From NCBI RefSeq assembly GCF_902859855.1, contig NZ_CADIKH010000024.1:45841-109840 (forward strand): 64,000 nt of DNA, written 5' to 3'. Below are positions 51,510 through 60,643 of this stretch, one piece after another. Each line of letters begins with the position of its first letter. Position 1 is the stretch's first letter. The DNA is from Paraburkholderia humisilvae. Lineage in GTDB: Bacteria; Pseudomonadota; Gammaproteobacteria; Burkholderiales; Burkholderiaceae. A program made the position numbers and the translations under genes. The notes under the pieces are model-generated. The model was not told the DNA's origin, made no database searches, and saw only the letters and a list, made by a program, of their open reading frames with translations.

Positions 51510-53825
51510 TTATTCCTCGGCTAGCGGTTCGTTACGCGCCGCGCACAACGCGCGGTAAACACGTTCAGGCGTCAACGGCAGCGACTTCAGCCGCACGCCG
51601 ACCGCATCGTCGATCGCCTCGGCGATCGCCGACGCCACGCCGAACGTCGAGCTCTCGCCAACGCCTTTCGCGCCGAACGGACCGTTGTGCTGCACGGAAT
51701 TCACCGTCTCGCGGCCAATTTTCGCGGGAATGTCATGAATGCCCGGAATCTTGTATTCGGCAAACGACGCATTGCGCAGTTGTCCGACCTCGTCGAACTC
51801 CATGCGTTCAAACATCGTGATGCCGAGTTGCATGATCGCGGCACCGGAAATCTGCGTATCGACCACTTTCGGATTGATCGGCGTGCCGCAATCGACCACA
51901 TGTTCGAAGCGCAGCACGCGGAAATGACCCGTCTCCGTATCGACCTCGACTTCGACGCCGCATCCGCCGACCATCCAGTTCGGCGTAATGTTTTCCGACT
52001 GTCCCGTCTCATGCGACGGTGACTGGTAAGGCGGAATAAAACTGCCGATACCGACGATATTGCCCGCTTGCATCCCATACTTGCGCCGCAGCAGTTCGCC
52101 CGCGCGAATCGCGGGCACCGGCGGCACATCGAGTTCTTCGGCAAGCTCCGCGAGCTTGCGATTGACGTCCTCCGCGGCGAGGCGCACCGCGTGGCCCATA
52201 TGGAAGGTCGAGCGCGAGCCGAGTGTCGCCATGTCGTACGGCGTCACGTCGGTGTCGGGCCGCATCACCTTGATGCGTTCGGCGGGAAGTCCGAGCACGT
52301 CGCCCGCCATCAGCGCGATCGCCGTCTCCGACGCCTGGCCCATATCGACCGTGCTCGAATACACGGTGCAGCTGCCGTCGCCCGCGAGGCTGATCATCGC
52401 CATCGAAGTCGTCGGTGCGACCAGCGCCTTAAAGCCGATACCGATGCCGCGGCCGCGCCGCACGGTGCCGCAGCCGCGCTCGAACGGCGCGCGCCAGTTC
52501 ATCCGTTCGGCTACGCGCTCAAGGACCAGATCGATCGCCGCATCGTGCATTGGCGTGCCGGTCGGATGCAACTGTCCTTCGCGCAGAATATGGCGGCGCC
52601 GGAACTCGACCGGATCGATGCGAAGCGCCCGCGCGATCATATCGGCGTGGCTCTCATACGCCCACACCATTTGCGGAATGCCGAAGCCACGAAACGCGCC
52701 GGCAGGCGGCAGATTCGTGTACACCTGGTACGAATCGATCCACACGTTCTCGATATCGTACGGACCGGACGCGGTGAAACCCGACTTCTGCGTCACGCGA
52801 GGACCGATATCCGCATACGCGCCGCCGTTCCACCACACTTCGCACTTGCGCGCGGTAATGCGCCCGTCCTCGGACACGGCTGTCTTCATGCGAAAGGTGG
52901 TCGCGTGTTTGGTGATGGTGAAGAACTGCTCTTCCATCGTCAGCGACACTTTCACCGGGCGCCGCGCGAGCAAAGCCAGCGCAACCACCAGCGCTTCGAG
53001 CTTGATATACAGCTTCGCACCGAAACCGCCGCCCAGCAGCGCGGACTTCACGCGAACGCGGTTTTCGTCCCAGCCGAGCAGACGCGCTATCTCGATGCGC
53101 ACGAACGACGGGCTCTGCGATGCGGTATGCACGGTCAGCGTACCCATGCCGGCATCGGGCTCCGCAATCGACACCATCGGCTCGAGCGGCGTGTGCATCA
53201 CCTGCTGGGTCGTGAACGTGTCGTCGAATACCTGCGCGGCGCGCGCGAAGGCCGCATCGACATCGCCGCGACGTAACCGGAAATCGAGTGCGACATTGGT
53301 GCCCTTGCGTCCCGCCAGATGCTTCAGGTCGGGAAACGTGCCGGCCGGCCGCAGAAAATCGTGCACCAGCACGTCGGACCGCGCGGCCTCGACTTCATCG
53401 AACACGGCAGGCAGTTCTTCGTAGTCGGCCATGATCAGATGCGTCGCTTCTTCCGCGACATGCGGGTCGGCGGCGAGCACGACCGCGACCGGCTCGCCGA
53501 CATAACGCACTTTTTCGAGCGCGAGAATCGGCTGATCGTGAAACGCGGGGCCGTAATACGGCTCCGGAATCACCTTCACGATATCTTGCGCTGTGTAGAC
53601 GCCGAACACGCCAGGCAGTTCGCGCGCCGCGCTCGTGTCGATACTGACGATCTTCCCATGCGCGACCGTGCTGCGCAGAATCTTGCCGTATAGCATGCGC
53701 GGCAGCACGAGGTTGTGAATGTATTCGGCGCGTCCCGTGACCTTCGAGCGCGCCTCGAGCCGGTTCAATGAGCGGCCTACCTGCTTCTGTGCCGGCTGTT
53801 CATCCAGCTTCGTTTCAATCTTCAT
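51510..53825 (-). CDS. Molybdopterin-binding large subunit of a xanthine-dehydrogenase/CODH-like hydroxylase
   Basis: This 771-residue molybdenum subunit has LGGGFGAKLYIKLEALVVAL (about residues 265-285), PPAGAFRGFGIPQMVWAYES (about 376) and GQASETAIALMAGDVLGLP (about 502). The essential Glu is in FGAKGVGESSTFGVASAIAE (about 718-737). It lacks the CSFR loop of true CO dehydrogenases, so a hydroxylase of an aromatic N-heterocycle or aldehyde is more likely. It overlaps the FAD-subunit gene by 4 bp (ATGA). Confidence 0.95.
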   Translation of the reverse strand: MKIETKLDEQPAQKQVGRSLNRLEARSKVTGRAEYIHNLVLPRMLYGKILRSTVAHGKIVSIDTSAARELPGVFGVYTAQDIVKVIPEPYYGPAFHDQPILALEKVRYVGEPVAVVLAADPHVAEEATHLIMADYEELPAVFDEVEAARSDVLVHDFLRPAGTFPDLKHLAGRKGTNVALDFRLRRGDVDAAFARAAQVFDDTFTTQQVMHTPLEPMVSIAEPDAGMGTLTVHTASQSPSFVRIEIARLLGWDENRVRVKSALLGGGFGAKLYIKLEALVVALALLARRPVKVSLTMEEQFFTITKHATTFRMKTAVSEDGRITARKCEVWWNGGAYADIGPRVTQKSGFTASGPYDIENVWIDSYQVYTNLPPAGAFRGFGIPQMVWAYESHADMIARALRIDPVEFRRRHILREGQLHPTGTPMHDAAIDLVLERVAERMNWRAPFERGCGTVRRGRGIGIGFKALVAPTTSMAMISLAGDGSCTVYSSTVDMGQASETAIALMAGDVLGLPAERIKVMRPDTDVTPYDMATLGSRSTFHMGHAVRLAAEDVNRKLAELAEELDVPPVPAIRAGELLRRKYGMQAGNIVGIGSFIPPYQSPSHETGQSENITPNWMVGGCGVEVEVDTETGHFRVLRFEHVVDCGTPINPKVVDTQISGAAIMQLGITMFERMEFDEVGQLRNASFAEYKIPGIHDIPAKIGRETVNSVQHNGPFGAKGVGESSTFGVASAIAEAIDDAVGVRLKSLPLTPERVYRALCAARNEPLAEE

Positions 53826-54718
53826 TCAGCGTGACCCTTGAGTTGGGCACCGCGTGCACTTGCGGCGTCAAGCGCCGTGCGCACCGCGCGGCCCAGATAG
53901 ACCTTCAGCAGTTGCTTCTTGTAGCTGGCCGAGCCATGCGCGTCGCCGACGATATCCAGTTGCGCCGCGCCGGCTTCGCCCGCGTCGCGCAGAATCGCGT
54001 CGTCAGGCGATGCGCCACGCAGGAGCGTTTCCGCTTCGGTGAGGCGTGTCGGCCGATCGGTCGCCGCGCCGACAATCACGCTTGCCCGGCCGATTGCCGC
54101 ACCTTGCATGTCCAGCACCACCGCAATACCGAGCGCGGGCCAGTCGTGCGCCGCACGGGTCGTGACTTTCATGTACGCAGCTGGGCGGCCCGCTTGCGGC
54201 GGCACCGTCACGCGCGAAATCAGTTCGTCGCGCGCCAGCACGGTTTCGTAATAGCCGGTGCACAACTGCTCGACCGGCACCGTGCGCTCGCCATTCGGAC
54301 CGGAGATCGTCACGCGCGCACCCAGCGCGCTCAGCACCGGTGGCATGTCCATATGCGGGTCAGCGTGGCCCAGGTTGCCGCCGATCGTTGCCACATTGCG
54401 CACGCGCACATTGGACAAGGTCCGCAACGTGCGCGCGAGCAGCGGCCAGCCTTCCTTGACGAGCGGCGAATGTTCGAGCGTCGCCAGCCGGGTCAGCCCG
54501 CCGATCACCAGTTCGCCGTTCGCGCCGGGACGAACCTGCGCATACTCCGGTTCAACATCGCGCAGGCTTACGAGCCGCGTCGGGCGCAGCACCCCCGCCT
54601 TCATCATCAACATCACCGCCGTGCCGCCGCCCACTGGACGGATATCCGGGTCCTCCGGGTCCAGCAGCGCGATCGCCTCCTTCAGCGATCGGGGCCTCGC
54701 GAGCTCAAACGGAATCAT
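53822..54718 (-). CDS. FAD-binding subunit of a molybdenum hydroxylase (CoxM-like)
   Basis: This 298-residue medium subunit has FAD-binding motifs RPVGGGTAVMLMMKAGVLRP (about residue 27) and NVATIGGNLGHADPHMDMPP (about residues 103-122). The C-terminal CO-dehydrogenase flavoprotein domain follows. AAGGAG eight bases upstream selects the ATG at 54718. It follows the alpha/beta hydrolase gene at 40 bp and overlaps the large-subunit gene. Confidence 0.93.
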   Translation of the reverse strand: MIPFELARPRSLKEAIALLDPEDPDIRPVGGGTAVMLMMKAGVLRPTRLVSLRDVEPEYAQVRPGANGELVIGGLTRLATLEHSPLVKEGWPLLARTLRTLSNVRVRNVATIGGNLGHADPHMDMPPVLSALGARVTISGPNGERTVPVEQLCTGYYETVLARDELISRVTVPPQAGRPAAYMKVTTRAAHDWPALGIAVVLDMQGAAIGRASVIVGAATDRPTRLTEAETLLRGASPDDAILRDAGEAGAAQLDIVGDAHGSASYKKQLLKVYLGRAVRTALDAASARGAQLKGHAE

Positions 54719-54758
54719 CAGATGCGCTCCTTTGCGGACATGGCTATTTCTGGCAGCT

Positions 54759-55595
54759 TCAACGGGCACATCCTGCGCGATCGAGCAGCGTATGCAGTTC
54801 TCGCGCGACGATATCGGGTGTTTCAAGCGGCGTCAGGTGCCGCGCTTGCGGGATTTCGACGAAGGTCGATCCGGCGATGCCTGCGTGCAGCGCGCGCGCC
54901 ATCGCGGGCGTGGCCGCATAGTCCTCTTCACCGACGATTACGCACGCGGGCACAGTCACGTGTTTCATCAGCGCGCGGCCGTCGAACGCACCGAGCATGC
55001 GGCCCGTTGCGGCAAACGGTGCAACGTCGTTGCGCAGGAACGTATCGACGCAGCGCTGCACCACCTCGGGGTTCGCCGCGCGGAAGGCGTCGCTGAACCA
55101 GCGTGTCGTCTGGAAGTCGACGAGCGGCGGCAAGCCGCCTGCTTCGGCCTTTTCCGCGCGCACGTTCCAGTCCTTCGGCGCGCTCTCGCCGTACCATGCG
55201 GTCGTATTGATCAGGCCTGCGGCGATCGCATCGGGATAGGTCGCGGCGAATTCCAGCGCGACGCAGCCGCCCATCGATGCGCCCGCAATCAACACATCGC
55301 GAAAGCCGGTTGCGCCTATCACGTCGTACACGTCCTGCGCAAAGAGCGTCACCGTATACGGCCCCGCCGGCTTGTCCGACGTGCCGTGACCGCGTGCGTC
55401 GATCGCCAGAACCGATGCGCGAGGCAACAGGCGCTCGATTGTTGGTGTCCAGAAGTAACGGTCCATCGCCAGCGAATGCACAAGGACGACGCGCGTCTCG
55501 TTCTGCGTGCCGCCATACAGGGTGTAGGTGATACGCGTGCCGTCCCGCACGGCGACATGAGACGAAACGACATTGGGACTGTTCGGTTGATTCAT
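54759..55595 (-). CDS. Alpha/beta hydrolase (enol-lactonase/carboxylesterase type)
   Basis: This 278-residue alpha/beta-hydrolase is similar to PcaD-type 3-oxoadipate enol-lactonases. HS oxyanion motif LVHSLAMDRYFW (about residue 38), nucleophile Ser in IAGASMGGCVALEF (about 106), acid in VGEEDYAATP (about 222) and His in PQARHLTPLETP (about 250). It is the first gene of the leftward hydrolase-CoxMLS-MFS-RidA operon. Hydrolysis of a lactone or amide ring product is likely. Confidence 0.9.
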   Translation of the reverse strand: MNQPNSPNVVSSHVAVRDGTRITYTLYGGTQNETRVVLVHSLAMDRYFWTPTIERLLPRASVLAIDARGHGTSDKPAGPYTVTLFAQDVYDVIGATGFRDVLIAGASMGGCVALEFAATYPDAIAAGLINTTAWYGESAPKDWNVRAEKAEAGGLPPLVDFQTTRWFSDAFRAANPEVVQRCVDTFLRNDVAPFAATGRMLGAFDGRALMKHVTVPACVIVGEEDYAATPAMARALHAGIAGSTFVEIPQARHLTPLETPDIVARELHTLLDRAGCAR

Positions 55596-55934
55596 TGCAT
55601 GCTCCGCTGGAAATCGGCTTCGAGACGTCGAGTCCGCAGCCGGATATTGCGGCGCCGCCGCAGGTGCGGCAAACGATGATCATTCATGCCCCGCATGAAA
55701 ACTATTCATTGCGCGGCGAACAGGCGGCTCGCGCGATGCGCAGAGGCCGCGCGGCGGATACCGGATGAATTTCTCTCATGTTCGGCATGAACAATTAGCG
55801 TTTGCCCACGGCGGGGCACGCCTTCAATCTTGCGACAAGCCCAACGCGCCCGGTCGCAAACCGCGGCGCAACGTATCCATCAGCGGTTCCGCTGCAGCCT
55901 GTTTTCAGCCCGTCAACCCGAGAGGTCGAATGCC
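55596..55934. other. Divergent promoter region
   Basis: About 340 bp lie between the leftward hydroxylase operon and the rightward ABC operon. No gene was seen. Several TTCAT/ATGAA-type repeats (about 55678-55705 and 55765-55795) could be a regulator site; no regulator gene is adjacent. Confidence 0.4.
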
Positions 55935-56726
55935 GTGAATCTCGCCAGGAAAATCCTGTACTCGCAGTGGGTACGCCCTCTGCTGTTGATCGTCGTGGTA
56001 CTCGTCGCGTGGGATCTGGTGATCCGCATCTTCAAGATTCCGCCGTACCTCGTGCCGACTCCGGAGGCAATCCTGCAGCAGATCGTCGCGCAATGGCCGA
56101 TGCTTTTGCAGGAATCGGTGCCCACGCTCTATGCGACCCTCGGTGGATTTGCGCTGTCGGTGCTGATTGGCGTACCAATCGCGATGCTGGTCGCCGCGTC
56201 GCCGCTGATCGAAAGCTATCTGTATCCGCTCGTGGTGTTCTCGCAAAGCATTCCGAAAGTCGCGATTGCGCCGCTGTTCGTGGTCTGGTTTGGCTTCGGA
56301 CTCTTTCCGCGCATGCTGGTTGCCTTTCTGCTCGGCTTCTTTCCTGTGGTTGTGTCGACCGTGCTCGGCTTCAAATCGGTCGAGAAAGACCTGATCGACC
56401 TCGCGAAATCGATGGGCAGCTCACCGCTCAAAACGTTCTTCAAAATCAGCCTGCCGCACGCGTTGCCGTCGATCTTCTCGAGCATGAAGGTGTCGATCAC
56501 GCTCGCAGTGGTCGGCGCGGTGGTTGGCGAGTTCGTCGGCGCGAACTCCGGGCTCGGCTTCGTGCTGCAACGGGCGAATGGCAACTTCGACCAGCCTTTG
56601 ATCTTCTCAGCGCTGGTCGTGCTGTCGGTCATCGGCGCGCTGCTGTTTGTCGCGATCGACATGCTCGAGCGCATCGCGATTCCATGGCATTCGTCCCATC
56701 GCGCACGCCTGCTCGACCGGACGTAG
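55935..56726 (+). CDS. ABC transporter permease (SsuC/TauC type)
   Basis: This ~263-residue, six-span inner-membrane permease of the nitrate/sulfonate/taurine family has the EAA loop DLIDLAKSMGSSPLKTFFKI (about residues 154-173) and a Val/Ala-rich fifth span. The GTG at 55935 with GAGAGG upstream is preferred; the ORF extension is Arg/Gln-rich and unlikely. It heads the ABC operon, with the permease before the binding protein and ATPase. Confidence 0.9.
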   Translation: MNLARKILYSQWVRPLLLIVVVLVAWDLVIRIFKIPPYLVPTPEAILQQIVAQWPMLLQESVPTLYATLGGFALSVLIGVPIAMLVAASPLIESYLYPLVVFSQSIPKVAIAPLFVVWFGFGLFPRMLVAFLLGFFPVVVSTVLGFKSVEKDLIDLAKSMGSSPLKTFFKISLPHALPSIFSSMKVSITLAVVGAVVGEFVGANSGLGFVLQRANGNFDQPLIFSALVVLSVIGALLFVAIDMLERIAIPWHSSHRARLLDRT

Positions 56727-56808
56727 CGCAGATCGCACACGTCACGCCTCTCGCGCGGCCCATGACACGCGCTTCGATATTCCACATCAGAAACAGGCAG
56801 GAGACGCT

Positions 56809-57801
56809 ATGAAGGTGAAACGGCTGTTGCGCGCAGCGGTCACGCTGGGCATTGCCGCACTCGGTTGCGCAAGCGCTCACGCGCATGCAAAAGATTCGTT
56901 GACCTTGATGCTCAACTACACAGTCACTGGTGCGGTTGCCCCGTTCTATCTCGGCAAGGTCAGGGGCTACTACGACGCTGAGGGCATCGACCTGAAGATC
57001 GTCGAAGGCCATGGTTCCGGGCCTACCGTGCAGGCGGTGGCGACGCATAACGCCGACATCGGCTACGCCGATTTCAGCACGATGGTGAAAGTGGCGGCGA
57101 TGGGCGCGCCGGTCAAGACAATCGGCGTGCTGATGCAGGAAAACCCGACATCGGTGGTCGGCCTCGCGGAAAAAAACATCAAGACGCCGCAGGACATCAA
57201 GGGCAAAACGGTGGCCGTCGCGCCGGGCGATGCATCGTCGCAGCTATGGACGATGTTCATGAACAAGGTGGGTCTTAAGGACAGCGACTTCAAGACGATC
57301 ACCGGTAACCCGCAGACGACGATCAATGCGGTGATTACTGGACATGCGGATCTGCTGGTCGGCTTTGCGACCAATCCGCTGATTTCCGTTGAACAGGCGA
57401 CGAACAAACCGGCACGTGCGATCCGCTTTGCGGACTATGACGTCAACGTTGCGACACTGAGCATCATCGCGCGCGACGATACGATCAAGGACAACCCCGA
57501 TCTGCTCAGGCGTTTTATGCGCGCGACGGCGAAGTCAGTCAGCGAGAGCGAAAAAGACCCGGCCGCCGCGGTCGACGCACTGCTCAAAACACTGCCCGCG
57601 GCCGGCTCGCGCGACACGATGCTGCGCACGCTGCAAGCGACGATTCCGTTCTACCGGACGCCCGAAACCAAAAACCAGCCCATCTTCCACGTCACCACGC
57701 GGAACATCGACAGCTCGGTCGCCTCGATCGTGCAATACAGCAAGCTCGATCCGTCCGCGAATGCGCCGGCAAAGTACTACACGGGTGTGTTCGTGCCCTG
57801 A
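56809..57801 (+). CDS. ABC substrate-binding protein (NMT1/THI5-like)
   Basis: This 330-residue periplasmic binding protein has a signal peptide (about residues 1-26, cleavage after AHAHA). The NMT1/SsuA-like core begins LTLMLNYTVTGAVAPFYLGK and continues KVRGYYDAEGIDLKIVEGHG. The CAGGAG site five bases upstream supports this start. The family binds pyrimidine precursors, sulfonates or aromatic compounds; the substrate is not known. It lies between permease and ATPase genes. Confidence 0.92.
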   Translation: MKVKRLLRAAVTLGIAALGCASAHAHAKDSLTLMLNYTVTGAVAPFYLGKVRGYYDAEGIDLKIVEGHGSGPTVQAVATHNADIGYADFSTMVKVAAMGAPVKTIGVLMQENPTSVVGLAEKNIKTPQDIKGKTVAVAPGDASSQLWTMFMNKVGLKDSDFKTITGNPQTTINAVITGHADLLVGFATNPLISVEQATNKPARAIRFADYDVNVATLSIIARDDTIKDNPDLLRRFMRATAKSVSESEKDPAAAVDALLKTLPAAGSRDTMLRTLQATIPFYRTPETKNQPIFHVTTRNIDSSVASIVQYSKLDPSANAPAKYYTGVFVP

Positions 57802-57868
57802 GGCACCACGGTTGACAGGTCGCCGCCGTGTTCTCCCCCCTTCTCCTTCCATTCAGGCCCGTTACGTT

Positions 57869-58702
57869 ATGACCACCGTACTCAAGCTCGACGACACCCC
57901 GTACCGATCTCCCGCGGCGGCGCCGGCGCGGCCGCTGATCGAGTTGCGTAACGTGACCAAGCGCTATCGCAGCCGGCAAGGGATGATGCAGGCGCTGCGG
58001 CCGCTCGACTTCGATATCCGCGAGCGGGAGTTTGTGTCGATCGTCGGTCCATCGGGCTGTGGCAAGAGCACGCTGCTGAAAATGGTTGCCGGGCTGGAGC
58101 CGATCTCGTCGGGATCGATGACGCTGTCGGGCCATGCGATTCGTGGTCCGCAGAAGAACGTGGGCATTGTGTTCCAGAGCGCGGTGCTGCTCGCATGGCG
58201 CAATGTGCTCGACAATATTCTGCTGCAAGCCGAGATGCGTCATATGCCGAGACGCGATGCGCGCGACAAGGCGAAGCGGTTGATCGAAATGGCCGGGCTT
58301 GTCGGGTTCGAGGACAAGTACCCATGGCAGCTGTCGGGCGGCATGCAGCAACGCGTGTCGATCTGCCGCGCGCTACTGCATGAGCCGTCCGTGCTGCTGA
58401 TGGACGAACCGTTCGGCGCGCTCGATGCGATGACCCGCGAAAGCATGAATATGGAACTGCAGCGCATCTGGCTCGACTCGAAGAAGACGGTGCTGCTGAT
58501 CACGCATAGCATTCCGGAAGCCGTGTTTCTGTCGGACCGCGTGCTGGTGATGTCCGAGCGTCCGGGCGGTATTGCTGCGATCTACGATATCGACTTGCCG
58601 CGGCCACGCCCGCTTGAGGTGATGGCGACGCCGGCGTTTCTTCACTATACGAAGACGATCCGTGCGCATTTCAATGCGCAGGGGTCGCTGGATGATCACT
58701 GA
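57869..58702 (+). CDS. ABC transporter ATPase (SsuB/TauB type)
   Basis: This 277-residue ATPase has Walker A GPSGCGKST (about residue 63), Q-loop VFQSAVLLAWRNVLDN, signature LSGGMQQRVSIC (about 152), Walker B VLLMDEPFGALD (about 172) and H-loop THSIPEAVFL. It powers the two preceding gene products. It is the last gene of the operon. Confidence 0.95.
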   Translation: MTTVLKLDDTPYRSPAAAPARPLIELRNVTKRYRSRQGMMQALRPLDFDIREREFVSIVGPSGCGKSTLLKMVAGLEPISSGSMTLSGHAIRGPQKNVGIVFQSAVLLAWRNVLDNILLQAEMRHMPRRDARDKAKRLIEMAGLVGFEDKYPWQLSGGMQQRVSICRALLHEPSVLLMDEPFGALDAMTRESMNMELQRIWLDSKKTVLLITHSIPEAVFLSDRVLVMSERPGGIAAIYDIDLPRPRPLEVMATPAFLHYTKTIRAHFNAQGSLDDH

Positions 58703-58841
58703 CGCCTGTCGCGGCCGCGCCGTCGGCCTCGGCGAACCTTCGTGGACAGTCGTGCGTAGCCGTGCATGAGCCGACGAAGGCGACGCCCGCCCGGCCACGC
58801 TCTCGACCTGCGGTGACAGGCCGCGTTAGGTGCGCACACAC

Positions 58842-59315
58842 CTATTCGCGAAGCATGTACACCGTATGCCCCGGGCCACCCAAGCCTGTGAAGGCTTGCT
58901 CCGATACGGTCTTGACTTGACCGTCCCATGGGTCGAAATACGTCGTCTGGCCGTTGTCATCGTCGTAACCTAGCACCACGATGAAATGCCCCTGGATAAA
59001 AACCTGAATCGGCGCGAACTCGATCAGTTGCGTCATGTGGCCTTGCCAGGTATTGGTGGTCTTCATGACCCAGCCTTGCTTCGACAAGTAGTTCTTGTTG
59101 AAGAAGCCGACCAGCTGCTCCACCTGGTTCACTGTAATGCCTTCGATGCGCCACTCGTGGAAAAGACCCGTGACGTAGTTCTCTGTCACGTTAATACCGT
59201 GAACGCGCAGAACGACGGATAGCGCGCAGGCCCAGCAATTGCCGTCATGGCGTTGAATTTCGCCAATTTTGATGATCTGACGGAAATTCTGTTCCGTAAT
59301 GCCTCGGTAACCCAT
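58842..59315 (-). CDS. Papain-like cysteine protease (AvrRpt2/C70-like)
   Basis: This 157-residue single-domain protein has the papain-like triad: Cys in QRHDGNCWACALSV (first Cys about residue 27), His in IQGHFIVVLGYDDDNG (about 108) and Asp in TTYFDPWDG (about 127). Spacing and size fit the 'papain-like cysteine peptidase AvrRpt2' family (PF12385). AvrRpt2 is a plant-cell effector protease; relatives also serve as toxin domains. AGGAGG precedes the ATG. No PIP box lies upstream, and Rhs fragments adjoin it, so a T3SS effector and a displaced Rhs/T6SS toxin are both possible. Confidence 0.7.
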   Translation of the reverse strand: MGYRGITEQNFRQIIKIGEIQRHDGNCWACALSVVLRVHGINVTENYVTGLFHEWRIEGITVNQVEQLVGFFNKNYLSKQGWVMKTTNTWQGHMTQLIEFAPIQVFIQGHFIVVLGYDDDNGQTTYFDPWDGQVKTVSEQAFTGLGGPGHTVYMLRE

Positions 59316-59393
59316 GGTAGCCCTCCTGTTGAGATCTGGTTACGCTCAAAGGCGTGCCGGTATGGCGAGTCCGGCACGGGCAGTGGTGCGCTG

Positions 59394-59858
59394 TTATTGC
59401 GGCCTGGTTTCGCAATGCAGCGTGACATGCCTTCCATGGATACCGTAGCAGGCGGTGTGTGCGCGTTGATGATCGTTTCTGACGGGAGCCTGTTTCGACG
59501 CAAGGGCTGCTTCCGTTATGAACAACCGCATAATTGTGTACGTAAGGCACGCTTTGTACGTGGCCCTGCCCACGTACGCATACCAGTTCACATCATCCGT
59601 ATACCCTACGGGATCCGTCTGCAGAAACCGCCCCAGCGCCGGCCAGTAAAACCGCGCCTTGTAGTAGTACAGACCCAGCGGCGCCAGATACTGCGGCCCC
59701 GTGTACCCGAAGCGGGTCGGCAATGTGCCATCCGTCTCGCCGAACGGTCCGTACCCCTGGCCACTGGTCGTCGCGCCTGTGCTGTTGGCCACCGCCACCA
59801 CGCTGCCCTGCTGGTTCGCATACAGCCAGCTCTTCGGCGACGGCAGCCAGACGATCAC
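59394..59858 (-). pseudogene. Truncated Rhs core fragment
   Basis: Residues from SWLYANQQGSVVAVANSTGA to RFLQTDPVGYTDDVNWYAYV (about 59568-59836) are the end of an Rhs core and match the intact gene at 62940-63215 closely. After NWYAYVG the frame reads unrelated sequence, so there is no proper toxin tip. The upstream side is cut at 59836 where an inverted Rhs piece begins. It is therefore a remnant of an Rhs gene. Confidence 0.85.
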
Positions 59859-59957
59859 GCACAGCTACGACGGTCTGGGGCAGCTCACGCAGACGAGTGC
59901 GGCGGGCCGGACGCTGCGCTATACGCACGATGCGGCGGGCAACGTGACGGATATCGC
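59837..59957 (+). repeat. Inverted fragment of Rhs coding sequence
   Basis: Read on the plus strand this encodes GDGSQTITHSYDGLGQLTQT and continues to NVTDIA, the same segment that the intact rhs gene encodes on the minus strand at about 63890-64000. It is flanked on both sides by minus-strand Rhs pieces, so a local inversion occurred inside a former rhs gene. Confidence 0.85.
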
Positions 59958-59962
59958 ACGGT

Positions 59963-60101
59963 TCGCCGTCCTCAGCCGGTTATCGAGGTCATAGGCGTAC
60001 GTCCACACCCCGTCGCCCGTCAGGTTGCCGTTCAGGTCGTACGTCGCGCTCCGTCCCGCCGCCACCGTGTACTGGTTCAGCGCGTTCGCCGTATACGCCG
60101 T
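59963..60101 (-). repeat. Rhs core fragment
   Basis: This segment is nearly identical to 63423-63561 in the intact rhs gene (coding for the part with GDGVWTYGYDLDNRL). It ends abruptly at 60101 against an IS3-type transposase fragment. Confidence 0.85.
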
Positions 60102-60333
60102 GCATGGCAGAAAGCTTCAAGACGATGAAGCGCGACTACGTTGGGTTCATGCCGAAGCCAGACGCGGTGACCGTCCTGCGCAATCTGGCCGTTGCCTTCG
60201 AACACTACAACGAGAAGCATCCGCATAGCGCACCGAAATACCGCTCGCCGCCCGAGTTTCGACGCAAAACCGATTCATCAACCTTAGTGTGAGATGGTGT
60301 TGCGAAGTACGGGGGCAAATCCAACCTGCCTGG
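60102..60333 (+). mobile_element. IS3-family insertion sequence remnant (3' end)
   Basis: The reading frame 60104-60292 encodes the last 62 residues of an IS3-family OrfB transposase (MAESFKTMKRDYVGFMPKPD, then EHYNEKHPHSAPKYRSP). After the stop, the sequence up to GGGGGCAAATCCA (about 60320-60333) looks like the element's right inverted repeat. The left part of the element is missing. One residue after SF appears to be deleted compared with the family. Confidence 0.8.
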
Positions 60334-60453
60334 TCGCCAAGCAAATCCTTGTACAACGTGTCGATCGCTCCAGTCGTTATATGGCTGCGAAAACGCGCTC
60401 GCAAATACCGCAAGCTGACTATACGAAACTTCAAATTTAATCGTGATTGACAT
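60334..60453 (-). pseudogene. ComJ-like immunity gene cut by an IS
   Basis: The first 43 codons from ATG 60453 encode a ComJ-family start (SYSQLAVFASAFSQPYNDWS, then HVVQGFAWRPG). ComJ inhibits the nuclease NucA in Bacillus, and ComJ-like proteins act as immunity proteins of NucA-type toxins. The frame then runs into the IS3 right end, so the rest of the gene is lost. AGAGA lies upstream of the ATG. Confidence 0.75.
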
Positions 60454-60582
60454 GCTAATCTCTAACCGTGATTCGAACACGAGGGCCATCGGGTAAGCCT
60501 CGGCATGCATTTCCAATGCAAGCGCCACGCTCCCGCGTGCGCATTACCGTCGAGCACCGGCGGCTTGTCATTACCCCAGCCT

Positions 60583-60617
60583 AAAAGACGAAGGGTCGCG
60601 CAATCGGCCCTTCGTCT
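60583..60617 (-). terminator. Terminator after the orphan Rhs-tip/immunity pair
   Basis: On the minus strand, AGACGAAGGG and CCCTTCGTCT form a 10-bp stem followed by TTTTAGG, 27 bp after the stop of the 60644 gene. Its flank (CAGCCTAAAAGAC) resembles that of the hairpin at 61663-61700. Confidence 0.75.
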
Positions 60618-60643
60618 ATGCAACAGTATTCCTTAGTAATCGC

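Noticed and set aside
52060..53424. Long plus-strand ORF (454 codons) opposite the molybdenum subunit gene
   Set aside because: It is a high-GC shadow of the clearly assigned minus-strand gene (Arg/Ser/Ala-rich, no motifs).
51510..54718. True carbon-monoxide dehydrogenase
   Set aside because: The large subunit does not show the AYXCSFR active-site loop of CO dehydrogenase, so a general molybdenum hydroxylase is the safer call.
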